A DNA stretch of 64,000 bases, from NCBI RefSeq assembly GCF_009707515.1, contig NZ_WLYI01000024.1, positions 40,656 to 104,655 on the forward strand, read 5' to 3'. Position 1 is the stretch's first letter. Each line of letters starts with the position of its first letter. The notes below the pieces were generated by a model, which saw only the letters and a program-made list of their open reading frames with translations, had not been told where the DNA came from and did no database searches. The translations under genes were made by a program, and so were the position numbers. The stretch is from Pseudomonas karstica. GTDB lineage: Bacteria > Pseudomonadota > Gammaproteobacteria > Pseudomonadales > Pseudomonadaceae. Positions 40,143 through 48,811 of the stretch are shown one piece after another.

Positions 40143-41379
40143 AGTCGTTGTGGTTGACGGGTTTTCCTCCGGTAAATTTCTGGCAAAAAAACTACAAGCC
40201 GATGGCTGTGTTTTATTACACGTTGCTTCGAGTTCACACCTTGATGATTATTACTATATCGGATTTGACCTGTCTATTTATAAAGCTGTAATCACAAACG
40301 AGAATTTTTCCTCTACTGTCTCTGAGGTAAAAAAATTCAAGCCGCACGTTATCATCGCTGGTGCGGAAAGTGGTGTGTTTTTGGCAGATGAGTTAAATGA
40401 TGCTTTTGGGCTTTCATACTGTAACGATTTTTCTAAAACAACGGCTCGCAGAAATAAGTATGAAATGATTGAGCACCTTTCTGCTGCTGGCTTGCCAGTC
40501 GCACGGCAGGCAGTTGTTGACGCGTGGGATTCGGCTCGGGTATGGATTGAGGCGCATGATAAGTTTCCCGTTGTGCTCAAACCTCTTGAAAGTGCAGGCG
40601 CCGACGGTGTTTATATCTGTAATGATTTGATAGAGGCCGAGGCTGCGTTTGCTAAAATATATGGAGTTAAGAATAGGTTAAATATTGATAACATAAGTGT
40701 TTTGGTACAGGAGTATCTGGTCGGTACTGAGTACGTTGTGAACATGGTTTCTTTGGGTGGAAAGCAATTGGTAACTGAGGTTGTCCGGTACAAGAAGCGG
40801 TTACTGGGCACAGGCAGTATAATCTACGATATTGATGAGATGATGCCGTCAAGCTCAGAGGTCTATAAAAGTCTTGTTGATTATACCCGTCAGGTGGTGA
40901 TGTGCTTGGGGATTAAAAATGGTCCGAGTCATGCTGAAGTAATGTTGACTGCTGATGGTCCTAAACTGGTGGAGGTTGCAGCGAGGACCGACGGTATACT
41001 TAGAGACACTGTCTGTGCGCAAACAACGAGGCTTGGGCAAATTAACGCCGCTGCGATGTCCATTACTGATCCTGCTGCCTTTGAACGCTTGGTGGCGACA
41101 GACACCCATTACGAACTTTTTCAGAACTCTTATAATGTTTGCTTAATAAATAGTTCGAAGGGCGTTTTCAGTAAAGAACTATTTTTAATGCAGCTTGCTC
41201 GGTTAGAATCTTTTTTTGAAGCTGTATTCTACGCGCAAGATGGGCAAGAAATAGCTATCACAAAAGACGTTTTTAGTCAGCCGGGAACTGTGTATTTAGT
41301 TCATGCCGACCTTTCAGTGATTGAGTCAGACTACAAGGCCATTCGTAGAATGGAGTCTGAGGCTATCTACCTAATGTAA
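40135..41379 (+). CDS. ATP-grasp ligase, L-amino-acid-ligase-like
   Basis: 414 residues. N-terminal Rossmann-like preATP-grasp region (VVVVDGFSSGKFLAKKL), ATP-grasp domain from about 110 to 320 with FPVVLKPLESAGADGV, QEYLVGTEYVVNMV and the Mg-binding NGPSHAEVMLTADGPKLVEV (about 263-282), then a C-terminal domain of about 90 residues. The GPSHAEV...LVEVAAR pattern is that of amino-acid ligases that join two amino acids (BacD, RizA type) and related CPSase-like enzymes. It begins inside the exporter gene's 3' end (8-bp overlap). The reaction class, ATP-dependent amide formation, is fairly safe; substrates are unknown. Confidence 0.8.
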   Translation: MIKVVVVDGFSSGKFLAKKLQADGCVLLHVASSSHLDDYYYIGFDLSIYKAVITNENFSSTVSEVKKFKPHVIIAGAESGVFLADELNDAFGLSYCNDFSKTTARRNKYEMIEHLSAAGLPVARQAVVDAWDSARVWIEAHDKFPVVLKPLESAGADGVYICNDLIEAEAAFAKIYGVKNRLNIDNISVLVQEYLVGTEYVVNMVSLGGKQLVTEVVRYKKRLLGTGSIIYDIDEMMPSSSEVYKSLVDYTRQVVMCLGIKNGPSHAEVMLTADGPKLVEVAARTDGILRDTVCAQTTRLGQINAAAMSITDPAAFERLVATDTHYELFQNSYNVCLINSSKGVFSKELFLMQLARLESFFEAVFYAQDGQEIAITKDVFSQPGTVYLVHADLSVIESDYKAIRRMESEAIYLM

Positions 41380-41429
41380 TAGGTATAAATGTGGATGCTC
41401 GGCGATAGCGATATGTAAACAACCCAGGA

Positions 41430-41481
41430 AAAAGAAGCCCCTCCCGCCAGGCTGATGCGCAACCTGATGGGAAGGGCTTTG
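41430..41481 (-). terminator. Terminator of the dpp operon (possibly bidirectional)
   Basis: Long imperfect hairpin: AAGCCCCTCCCGCCAGG pairs with CCTGATGGGAAGGGCTTT across an 11-nt loop. On the minus strand it is followed by CTTTTTCC. It lies about 50 bp after the ATP-grasp gene and about 130 bp after dppF, so it closes both converging units. Confidence 0.7.
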
Positions 41482-41501
41482 AAACGCGGTACTACCTACC
41501 C

Positions 41502-41612
41502 CTGTAGGAGCGAGGGTGAACTGGCCCTTACTCGCGAAGAGCGCAAAGGCGCCGCGTTAAACCAGGATGCCCGCGTTATCGTTGACTTTTTTCGCGGGCA
41601 AGCCCGCTCCTA
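41502..41612. repeat. REPIN with an altered left REP, 3' of dppF
   Basis: Right REP GCGGGCAAGCCCGCTCCTAC is intact and its last bases hold the dppF stop codon (TAG on the minus strand). The left REP reads CTGTAGGAGCGAGGGTGAAC and continues TGGCCCTTACTCGCGAA. So it is expanded by about 12 bp between GGAGCGAG and CTCGCGAA relative to the other copies. Confidence 0.85.
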
Positions 41613-42581
41613 CGCGACGAATTGCTCCGCATAGTGGCAAGCCACCTGGCGCATATCCAGCGGCCGTAACAGCGGCTCCTCGGTGCTGCAGCGCTCGGTC
41701 GCGTACGGGCAGCGTTTGTGAAAGGCGCAGCCAGGTGGCGGGTTCAACGGGTTGGGCAACTCGCCGACGATCTTGATCTTCGGCTTGTTCGGGTCCGGGT
41801 GAATGGTCGGGGTGGCCGACAGCAGCGCCTGGGTGTAAGGGTGCAGCGGACGAGCGTAGATGTTTTCCTTCGGACCTACTTCCACCGGGCGTCCGAGGTA
41901 CATCACCATCACATCGTCTGCCACGTGCTGCACCACCGCCAGGTTATGGGAGATGAACACGTAGGCGGTGTTGAATTCCTGCTGCAGGTCCATGAACAGG
42001 TTGAGCACCTGGGCCTGGATCGACACGTCCAGCGCCGAGGTCGGTTCGTCCGCCACCAGCACTTTGGGTTGCAACATCATCGCCCGGGCCAGTGCGATCC
42101 GTTGGCGCTGGCCACCGGAGAACATGTGCGGGTAGCGCTGATAATGCTCAGGACGCAGGCCCACTTGCTTCATCATCGCCTGGACTTTTTCCCGGCGCTC
42201 GGCGGCGGACAGGTTGGTGTTGATCAGCAGCGGCTCTGCCAGTTGATCACCGACCTTCTGCCGTGGGTTCAATGAGGCATACGGGCTCTGGAACACCATC
42301 TGCACATCTTTGCGCAGTTGCTTGCGTTGGGCCTTGTCGGCGCCGGCGACTTCCTGGCCGGCGATTTTCAGCGAGCCTGATGATGGTTCTTCAATCAAGG
42401 TCAGGGCGCGGGCGAGGGTGGACTTTCCGCACCCGGACTCGCCGACGACCGCGAGGGTCTTGCCGGCTTCCAGCTCGAAGGACACACCATTGAGGGCGCG
42501 CACGGTGGCGTGGCCCTTGAACAGTCCACGGGACACTTCGTAATGCCGGGTCAGGTCGCGGGCGGTAAGAACGACGGCCAT
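41610..42581 (-). CDS. dppF: Dipeptide ABC transporter ATPase DppF
   Basis: 323 residues from ATG 42581, which overlaps the dppD stop (TAATG). Walker A GESGCGKST, signature FSGGQRQRIALARAM and Walker B KVLVADEPTSALD, then the oligopeptide-type C-terminal extension with the Cys-rich PPGCAFHKRCPYATERC motif that in this family binds an Fe-S cluster. Forms a heterodimer with DppD to power DppBC. The TAG stop is supplied by the REPIN. Confidence 0.95.
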   Translation of the reverse strand: MAVVLTARDLTRHYEVSRGLFKGHATVRALNGVSFELEAGKTLAVVGESGCGKSTLARALTLIEEPSSGSLKIAGQEVAGADKAQRKQLRKDVQMVFQSPYASLNPRQKVGDQLAEPLLINTNLSAAERREKVQAMMKQVGLRPEHYQRYPHMFSGGQRQRIALARAMMLQPKVLVADEPTSALDVSIQAQVLNLFMDLQQEFNTAYVFISHNLAVVQHVADDVMVMYLGRPVEVGPKENIYARPLHPYTQALLSATPTIHPDPNKPKIKIVGELPNPLNPPPGCAFHKRCPYATERCSTEEPLLRPLDMRQVACHYAEQFVA

Positions 42582-43549
42582 TACGCCACCTCCTGGTTCA
42601 AGGGGTAGAAGCAGCGGGCGAGGCTGTTGGTTTTCGGATCCAGGGCAGGGCGCTCGGTGCGGCAGTTGTCGCGTACGTACGGGCAGCGCGGCGACAGCAG
42701 GCAACCTTGCGGACGGTCATAGCGGCCAGGCACGATGCCGGGCAGCGTGGCCAGGCGCGTGGCGCCGAGGCTATGCTCCGGAATCGCCTTGAGCAGTGCT
42801 TCGCTGTAAGGATGTGCCGGCACGTCGAACAGGCCAGGCACTTGCCCGACTTCCACGGCTTGGCCGGCGTACATCACACACACACGCTGGGCGGTTTCGG
42901 CCACGACAGCGAGGTCGTGGGTGATCAGCACCAGGCCCATGTTCTGTTCTTTCTGCAGGGCCAGCAGCAACTCCATGATCTGCGCCTGGATCGTTACGTC
43001 CAGCGCAGTGGTTGGTTCGTCGGCGATCAGCAGTTTCGGCTCGCCGGCAATTGCCATGGCGATTGCTACACGCTGGCTCATACCGCCGGACAGTTGGTGT
43101 GGATAGGCGTCCATACGGCTGGAAGCGCCCGGGATTTCGACTTTCTCCAACAACTCGATGGCGCGTTTGCGGGCTTGCTTACTGGACATCTTCAGGTGCA
43201 GGCGCAGTACTTCTTCGATCTGGAAACCCACTGTGTAGCTGGGGTTCAGGGCGGTCATAGGGTCCTGGAAGACCATCGCCAGGTCTTTGCCGACAATCTG
43301 TCGACGCTGACGATTGCTCAGTTTGAGCATGTCCTTGCCGTCGAAGTTCAGGGCGTCGGCGGTGACGATGCCGGGGTGCTCGATCAGGCCCATCAGCGCC
43401 ATCATGGTCACGGATTTACCCGAACCCGACTCGCCAACGATCGCCAGTACTTCGCCTTTGTCGACGCTGATGTCGAGGCCATCGACCACCGGCACGGCGG
43501 TCTTGTCGCCGAAGCGCACATTGAGATTCTTGATTTCTAGCAGTGACAT
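42581..43549 (-). CDS. dppD: Dipeptide ABC transporter ATPase DppD
   Basis: 322 residues from ATG 43549 with GGAG upstream. Walker A GESGSGKSV, signature LSGGMSQRVAIAMAI, Walker B KLLIADEPTTALD, and the C-terminal cysteine motif QGCLLSPRCPYVRDNC. It lies 10 bp after dppC and overlaps dppF by 3 bp. Partner of DppF. Confidence 0.95.
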   Translation of the reverse strand: MSLLEIKNLNVRFGDKTAVPVVDGLDISVDKGEVLAIVGESGSGKSVTMMALMGLIEHPGIVTADALNFDGKDMLKLSNRQRRQIVGKDLAMVFQDPMTALNPSYTVGFQIEEVLRLHLKMSSKQARKRAIELLEKVEIPGASSRMDAYPHQLSGGMSQRVAIAMAIAGEPKLLIADEPTTALDVTIQAQIMELLLALQKEQNMGLVLITHDLAVVAETAQRVCVMYAGQAVEVGQVPGLFDVPAHPYSEALLKAIPEHSLGATRLATLPGIVPGRYDRPQGCLLSPRCPYVRDNCRTERPALDPKTNSLARCFYPLNQEVA

Positions 43550-43559
43550 GGGAATCTCC

Positions 43560-44471
43560 TCAGGCGGCATTCTTGAGTTTCGGGTCCAGCGCATCGCGCA
43601 GGCCGTCGCCCATCAGGTTGATTGCCAGCACGCTGAGCAAAATGGTCAAGCCAGGCAGGCTCACTACCCACCAGGCGCGTTCGATGTAGTCGCGAGCCGA
43701 AGCCAGCATGGTGCCCCACTCAGGGGTTGGCGGCTGTACGCCAAGGCCGAGGAAGCCCAATGCCGCAGCATCGAGAATCGCCGAAGAAAAGCTCAAGGTT
43801 GCCTGGACAATCAGCGGTGCCATGCAGTTGGGCAGCACGGTGACGAACATCAGGCGAGGCAGTCCGGCGCCAGCGAGGCGGGCGGCGGTCACGTAGTCAC
43901 GGTTCAGCTCGCCCATCACCGCCGCGCGGGTCAGGCGGACATAGGACGGCAAGGACACGATGGCGATAGCGATGACGGTGTTGATCAGGCCAGGGCCAAG
44001 GATCGCGACAATCGCCACAGCCAGCAGCAGGGACGGCAGGGCCAGCATGATGTCCATCAGGCGCATGATGGTCGGGCCCAGCAGGCGCGGGAAGAAACCG
44101 GCAAACAGACCCAGCAGGATCCCCGGGATCAGCGACATCACCACCGAGGACAAGCCGATCAGCAACGACAGGCGTGAACCCTGGATCAGGCGCGACAACA
44201 AGTCACGGCCCAGTTCGTCGGTACCCAGCAGGAACTGGATCTGCCCGCCTTCGAGCCATGACGGCGGGGTCAGCAGGAAATCACGGTACTGCTCGCTCGG
44301 GTTATGCGGGGCAACCCATGGCGCAAAGAGCGCGCAGAACACGATCAGGATCATGAACATCAGGCCGGCAACCGCACCCTTGTTCTTGGAAAAGGCTTGC
44401 CAGAATTCTTTGTACGGGGACGGATAAAGCAGGCTTTGATCGACTGCTACCGAAGTAGTTGGAGTGGTCAT
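43560..44471 (-). CDS. dppC: Dipeptide ABC transporter permease DppC
   Basis: 303 residues from ATG 44471 (GAG 9 nt upstream); a second ATG at 44477 is also possible. N-terminal OppC_N helix (GAVAGLMFMILIVFCALFAPWVAP), then the BPD_transp_1 domain with the docking loop AARLAGAGLPRLMFVTVLPN. Six helices. It follows dppB by about 10 bp. Confidence 0.94.
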   Translation of the reverse strand: MTTPTTSVAVDQSLLYPSPYKEFWQAFSKNKGAVAGLMFMILIVFCALFAPWVAPHNPSEQYRDFLLTPPSWLEGGQIQFLLGTDELGRDLLSRLIQGSRLSLLIGLSSVVMSLIPGILLGLFAGFFPRLLGPTIMRLMDIMLALPSLLLAVAIVAILGPGLINTVIAIAIVSLPSYVRLTRAAVMGELNRDYVTAARLAGAGLPRLMFVTVLPNCMAPLIVQATLSFSSAILDAAALGFLGLGVQPPTPEWGTMLASARDYIERAWWVVSLPGLTILLSVLAINLMGDGLRDALDPKLKNAA

Positions 44472-44481
44472 GGTCATGATC

Positions 44482-45492
44482 TCAGCGCTGGTGACGGATG
44501 CGTGGGTTGGCAAAGCCGTAGAGGATATCCACCACGAAGTTCACCATAATCACCAGGCAGGCGATTAACAGGATGCCGTTTTGCACCACGGGATAGTCCC
44601 GGGCGCCAATGGCTTCGATGAGCCATTTGCCGATGCCGGGCCACGAGAAGATGGTTTCGGTCAAGACCGCGCCAGCCAGCAGGGTGCCGACTTGCAGGCC
44701 AACCACGGTCAGTACCGGAATCAGCGCGTTGCGCAGGCCGTGAACGAATACCACGCGCGCCGGCGACAGGCCTTTGGCCTTGGCGGTACGGATGTAGTCT
44801 TCACGCAGTACTTCGAGCATTGACGAACGGGTCATCCGCGCGATCACCGCCAGCGGGATGGTGCCGAGCACAATGGCCGGCAGGATCAGGTGGTGCAGCG
44901 CATCCCAGAAAGCGTCCGGCTCGTCAGCCAGCAGGGTGTCGATCAGCATGAAACCGGTGCGCGGCTCGATGTCGTAGAGCAGGTCGATCCGTCCGGAAAC
45001 CGGGGTCCAGCCCAGGCTCACCGAGAAAAACATGATCAGGATCAGGCCCCACCAGAAGATCGGCATCGAATATCCCGCCAGGGAGATGCCCATCACCCCA
45101 TGGTCGAACAGGGATCCTCGCTTCAAGGCCGCGATCACCCCGGCTAAAAGCCCCAGGATGCCGGCGAACAACAGGGCGGCCATGGACAGTTCCAGGGTCG
45201 CGGGGAACAGGGCGGTGAATTCGGTCCACACGCTGGTGCGGGTGCGTAGCGACTCGCCAAGGTCGCCCTGGGCGAGCTTGCCGACGTAATCCAGGTATTG
45301 CGCATACAACGGCTTGTTAAGGCCAAGGCGTTCCATTGCCTGAGCGTGCATTTCGGGGTCGACTCTTCGTTCGCCCATCATGACTTCCACGGGATCGCCA
45401 GGGATCATGCGAATCAACGCGAAAGTCAGCAAGGTGATGCCGAAAAACGTGGGGATCAATAACCCCAATCGGCGGGCAATAAAACTAAACAT
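44482..45492 (-). CDS. dppB: Dipeptide ABC transporter permease DppB
   Basis: 336 residues from ATG 45492. N-terminal helix and IPGDPVEVMMGER typical of DppB/OppB, periplasmic loop, then BPD_transp_1 with the docking loop RTAKAKGLSPARVVFVHGLRN split near residue 240. Ends NPRIRHQR. Separated from the upstream binding-protein gene by 76 bp that contain a stable hairpin. Confidence 0.95.
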   Translation of the reverse strand: MFSFIARRLGLLIPTFFGITLLTFALIRMIPGDPVEVMMGERRVDPEMHAQAMERLGLNKPLYAQYLDYVGKLAQGDLGESLRTRTSVWTEFTALFPATLELSMAALLFAGILGLLAGVIAALKRGSLFDHGVMGISLAGYSMPIFWWGLILIMFFSVSLGWTPVSGRIDLLYDIEPRTGFMLIDTLLADEPDAFWDALHHLILPAIVLGTIPLAVIARMTRSSMLEVLREDYIRTAKAKGLSPARVVFVHGLRNALIPVLTVVGLQVGTLLAGAVLTETIFSWPGIGKWLIEAIGARDYPVVQNGILLIACLVIMVNFVVDILYGFANPRIRHQR

Positions 45493-45528
45493 CTTGTTGT
45501 GTACCTCAATCAGCCGGTTAGGCAGGTT

Positions 45529-45554
45529 CGGCACCGTCAATGTCGACGGTGCCG
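45529..45554 (-). promoter_or_regulatory. Intercistronic hairpin between dppA-type gene and dppB
   Basis: CGGCACCGTC - AATGTC - GACGGTGCCG, a 10-bp perfect stem with no T tract on the minus strand. Such hairpins often protect the 3' end of abundant binding-protein mRNA while allowing some readthrough. Confidence 0.6.
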
Positions 45555-45568
45555 AGCGTTTCTCTTAT

Positions 45569-47164
45569 TTACTTCACCTGGGTGGTGGCGAAGTTATTGG
45601 TCGTCAGAGGGCTTTGGATATAGCCTTCGACGTTTTTACGCATGGCGGTAAACATTTTCGGGTAGGCCATGGGAATCCATGGTTGGTCCTTGGCGAAAAC
45701 GTCCAGTGCCTGTTCATAGAGTGCAGCGCGCTGGGTGGGTTCAGCGACAGCTCGCGCCTTGTCGATCAGGCCTTGAAACTCTTTGTTACACCAGCGGGCG
45801 TAGTTTTCGCCGTTTTTCGCCGCATCGCAACTCAAGTTAGGCGTGAGGAAGTTATCCGGGTCACCGTTATCACCGGCCCAGCCGGCGGAAACCATGTCGT
45901 GCTCGCCGGCTTTTGCGCGCTTGAGCATTTCGCCCCACTCCATGACCCTGATATTGACCTTCAGGCCAATCTGCGCCAGATCCGCCTGCATGCGCTGGGC
46001 GCCGAGCATCGGGTTGGGATTGGTCGGGCCGCCGCCGTTGCGGGTGAACAGGGTGAACTCGGTGCCTTCCGGTACGCCGGCTTCCTTGAGTAGGGCGCGA
46101 GCTTTGTCCAGGTCACGGGACGGGTTTTTCAGCTTGTCGCTGAAACCCAGCAGCGTTGGCGGGTACGGGCCGGTGCCCACTACCGCATTGCCTTTGCCGT
46201 ACAGGACGTCGGTATAGCCGGCTTTGTCGAAGGCGATGTTGATCGCGTGACGTACGCGGGCGTCGCTCATGTACTTGTGCGTGGTGTTCAAGGCGGTGTA
46301 ACTGGTGGTCATGGCCGCCAGTTCGTCGACTTTGAGGTTTGGATCAGCCTTGATGCTCGGCAGGTCATCCGGTTTTGGGTACAGTGCGATCTGGCACTCA
46401 TTGGCCTTGAGTTTCTGCAGGCGCACGTTGTTATCGATGGCGATGGCCAGGATCAGCGGATCGGCTGGTGGCTTGCCGCGAAAGTATTCCGGGTTGGCCT
46501 TGAAACGCACCTGGGCGTCTTTCTGGTAGCGGGTAAAGATGAACGGGCCGGTGCCGATCGGCTTGCTGTTGAGCTCGCCGGTCTTGCCGGCGGCCAGCAA
46601 TTTGTCGGCGTATTCGGCGGAGTGAATCGAGGAAAACGCCATGGCCAGGTCGGCCAGGAAGGGTGCCTCAGGACGGGTCAGGGTAAAGACCACGGTGTGA
46701 TCGTCGGTCTTCTCTACGCTCTTGAGCAGTTCCTTGAAGCCCATGCTTTCGAAGTACGGGTAGCCCACGTTGGACTTGTTATGCCACGGATGTTTCGGGT
46801 CCAGCTGGCGCTGGAAGCTCCAAAGTACGTCGTCGGCATTCATGTTACGCGTGGGCTTGAAGTAGTCGGTGGTGTGGAACTTGACGTCATCGCGCAGGTG
46901 GAACGTATAGGTCAGGCCGTCCTCACTGATTTCCCAGGAACTGGCCAGTGCCGGAACAACTTCAGTTGTACCAGGCTTGAAGTCCGCCAAGCGGTTGAAC
47001 ATGGTTTCGGCGGCGGCGTCAGCCGTGACGGCCGTGGTGTACAGAACTGGATCGAAGCCCTCCGGACTGGCTTCGGTGCAGACCACCAGCGGTTTGGCCG
47101 AAATGCCGACGGCCACGCTCAACAGCGCAGCGGCGATGGCAGCTTGTAATGGGAGCATTTTCAT
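45569..47164 (-). CDS. Dipeptide-binding periplasmic protein (DppA-like, copy 1)
   Basis: 531 residues from ATG 47164. Sec signal peptide with cleavage near residue 24 (VGISA-KP). SBP_bac_5 family: PLVVCTEASPEGFDPVLYTT at the mature N-terminus, the LKANECQIALYPKPDD region, and NGDPDNFLTPNLSCDA in the C-terminal lobe. It sits directly upstream of dppBCDF and downstream of opdP, matching dppA4 in P. aeruginosa. It is the most divergent of the four paralogues here, so it may bind different peptides. Confidence 0.9.
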   Translation of the reverse strand: MKMLPLQAAIAAALLSVAVGISAKPLVVCTEASPEGFDPVLYTTAVTADAAAETMFNRLADFKPGTTEVVPALASSWEISEDGLTYTFHLRDDVKFHTTDYFKPTRNMNADDVLWSFQRQLDPKHPWHNKSNVGYPYFESMGFKELLKSVEKTDDHTVVFTLTRPEAPFLADLAMAFSSIHSAEYADKLLAAGKTGELNSKPIGTGPFIFTRYQKDAQVRFKANPEYFRGKPPADPLILAIAIDNNVRLQKLKANECQIALYPKPDDLPSIKADPNLKVDELAAMTTSYTALNTTHKYMSDARVRHAINIAFDKAGYTDVLYGKGNAVVGTGPYPPTLLGFSDKLKNPSRDLDKARALLKEAGVPEGTEFTLFTRNGGGPTNPNPMLGAQRMQADLAQIGLKVNIRVMEWGEMLKRAKAGEHDMVSAGWAGDNGDPDNFLTPNLSCDAAKNGENYARWCNKEFQGLIDKARAVAEPTQRAALYEQALDVFAKDQPWIPMAYPKMFTAMRKNVEGYIQSPLTTNNFATTQVK

Positions 47165-47199
47165 CAAGAGCCCTCTGCAATCATGGGACCAGACAACCA

Positions 47200-47232
47200 T
47201 AGACGGCAGGCTCGTCCTGAGCCTGCCGTCTA
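47200..47232 (-). promoter_or_regulatory. Intercistronic hairpin between opdP and the dppA-like gene
   Basis: TAGACGGCAGGCTC - GTCCT - GAGCCTGCCGTCTA, a 14-bp perfect stem without a T tract. It lies 12 bp after the opdP stop and may stabilise the porin mRNA. Confidence 0.65.
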
Positions 47233-47243
47233 CCTGGCGCTGA

Positions 47244-48641
47244 TTAAAGGATGTTGAACGGGATGGTGGTCACCAGACGGAACTCTTTGATGCTGCCATC
47301 AGACTGGTTTTCGCTGCCGCGGTGCTCGACGTAGGTAGCGCGAATGGCGGTGGCCTTGAGCAGGCCGCTTTGCACGGCGTAGGAAGCACCCACACCATAT
47401 TCCTGGTGTTTTTCGCCGTCCTGGGACTGGATGCCGTCATAGCCCTTGCCGGCTACACCACCGTTACCGGTGTAGTGGGTACCGTCGATGCCCCAGCCGC
47501 GAGCCGAGTAGACGTTGAACTTCAGGCCTGGCACGCCGTATTCGGCCATGTTGATGCCGTAGGCGATCTGGAACGATTTCTCGTTCGGGCCGTTGAAGTC
47601 GGAGGTCAGGGAGTTGGCCAGGTAGATACCGTTGGTTTCGTGCAGGTAGTCGAAGTACTCGTCACCGTTGATTGCCTGGTAGGAGAAGGTCAGGCTGTGG
47701 GCTTGGTGCGCCAGTCCCAGGGACAGGGAGAAGGTATCGTTGTCGATTTCCCCCATCAGCTTTTTGCCTTCATCAACGGTTTTGTAGTAGTTGAAGCCGG
47801 TGGTCAGGGCTACTTGCTGGATGTCACCCAGTTCGTGGGTAGCGCCGAAGTAGTACTGGTTCCAGAAGTCCTTGACGTTGGCGCCGAAGAAGCTGGTTTT
47901 CAGGCTCTTGAGCGGCTGGTAGTTGACGCCCAGGGTGTAGACCTTGTCGGTTTCCACGCCATTGCTGGAGTACTCGGTGCGAAATTTCGACAGGCTCTGT
48001 TCGGACCGTGGGGAAACGCGATCAAACACGCCGCCCTGGAACGACAGGTTGCTGAACTCTTCGCTGTTGAAGCTCACGCCTTGAAAGCTTGAAGGCAGCG
48101 CACGGTTGCCGATGGAGTCGACGATACCGCTGCTGAAGTTCTGGCGACCGGCAGTCAAGGTGGTGTTGGAGACACGGAACTGGACGTTGGCCAGGCCCAA
48201 TTTGCTCCACTGGTCGACGGCATCGCCGTTGGAGTCAGCCAGGGTGCGGTTGGAACCGCCCTTGATATCGCGCTTGCTACGGTCCAGGACCAGGGCGTTG
48301 TAGACCGCTACTTCGGTCTTGACGCCGACGGTGCCTTGGGTGAAGCCCGAGCTGGCGTTGAGGATGGTGCCCTGCACCCAGTTTTCACGGCGACGGTCGG
48401 TAACGGTTTGGCCATGCTTTTTGTAAGCGAAGGTGCCGCCCCGGTATTTCTGTTCGTTGGAGTACCAGTTGCGGGTAGTGCCGCCCAGGCTGAAGTCTTC
48501 GACAAAGCCTTTGGCCTCGCTTTGGGCGCTGGTGCCGGCCAGAGTGGTAGGCACGAAGTCCTGGCTTGCAGGTTCAGCATAGGCGGTTGCCGTAATGCTG
48601 CTGATGGCCAGGGCCAGTAGTGCGGTGCTGCTCAGTTTCAT
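47244..48641 (-). CDS. opdP: OprD-family porin OpdP (dipeptide/glycine-glutamate channel)
   Basis: 465 residues. Signal peptide MKLSSTALLALAISSITATA with AYA cleavage. OprD-type 18-strand barrel: GFVEDFSLGGTTRNWY near the start, LTAGRQNFSSGIVDSIGNRA, and a terminal aromatic strand (FRLVTTIPFNIL). Its place between dppA genes matches OpdP of P. aeruginosa, which takes up Gly-Glu and carbapenems. AAGGAG lies upstream of the ATG. Confidence 0.9.
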   Translation of the reverse strand: MKLSSTALLALAISSITATAYAEPASQDFVPTTLAGTSAQSEAKGFVEDFSLGGTTRNWYSNEQKYRGGTFAYKKHGQTVTDRRRENWVQGTILNASSGFTQGTVGVKTEVAVYNALVLDRSKRDIKGGSNRTLADSNGDAVDQWSKLGLANVQFRVSNTTLTAGRQNFSSGIVDSIGNRALPSSFQGVSFNSEEFSNLSFQGGVFDRVSPRSEQSLSKFRTEYSSNGVETDKVYTLGVNYQPLKSLKTSFFGANVKDFWNQYYFGATHELGDIQQVALTTGFNYYKTVDEGKKLMGEIDNDTFSLSLGLAHQAHSLTFSYQAINGDEYFDYLHETNGIYLANSLTSDFNGPNEKSFQIAYGINMAEYGVPGLKFNVYSARGWGIDGTHYTGNGGVAGKGYDGIQSQDGEKHQEYGVGASYAVQSGLLKATAIRATYVEHRGSENQSDGSIKEFRLVTTIPFNIL

Positions 48642-48725
48642 GGGTTAAGCTCCTTTGGTTCTCTTTTTTTATGCCGGTCTTTTTAGGTGAACCGGCTATT
48701 GGGTGTAGAACTTGCTCAGGCCTTT

Positions 48726-48737
48726 GCAAACGTTTGC
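48726..48737. promoter_or_regulatory. Perfect 12-bp palindrome upstream of opdP
   Basis: GCAAACGTTTGC is a perfect dyad, about 85 bp before the opdP start, with a second CGTTTGC 27 bp away (48766-48772). It looks like an operator. The binding protein is not known; a dipeptide-locus repressor such as PsdR is one possibility, but no such gene is in the window. Confidence 0.4.
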
Positions 48738-48811
48738 TGTTGGGGAAAATCCAAACTAAAGCTGCACGTTTGCAGCAGGGCGAGTTCGCCCTGCGCAATA
48801 CGGTTATTTTC

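Noticed and set aside
37537..41379. Formylaminooxyvinylglycine (gvg) cluster of P. fluorescens
   Set aside because: A PRT-like gene and small ORFs are shared themes, but I see no aminotransferase, formyltransferase or LysE exporter, so it cannot be that pathway.
37310..41400. Prophage or integrative element
   Set aside because: No integrase, transposase, tRNA target or direct-repeat border was seen; the segment looks like a small genomic island or gene-cluster insertion only.
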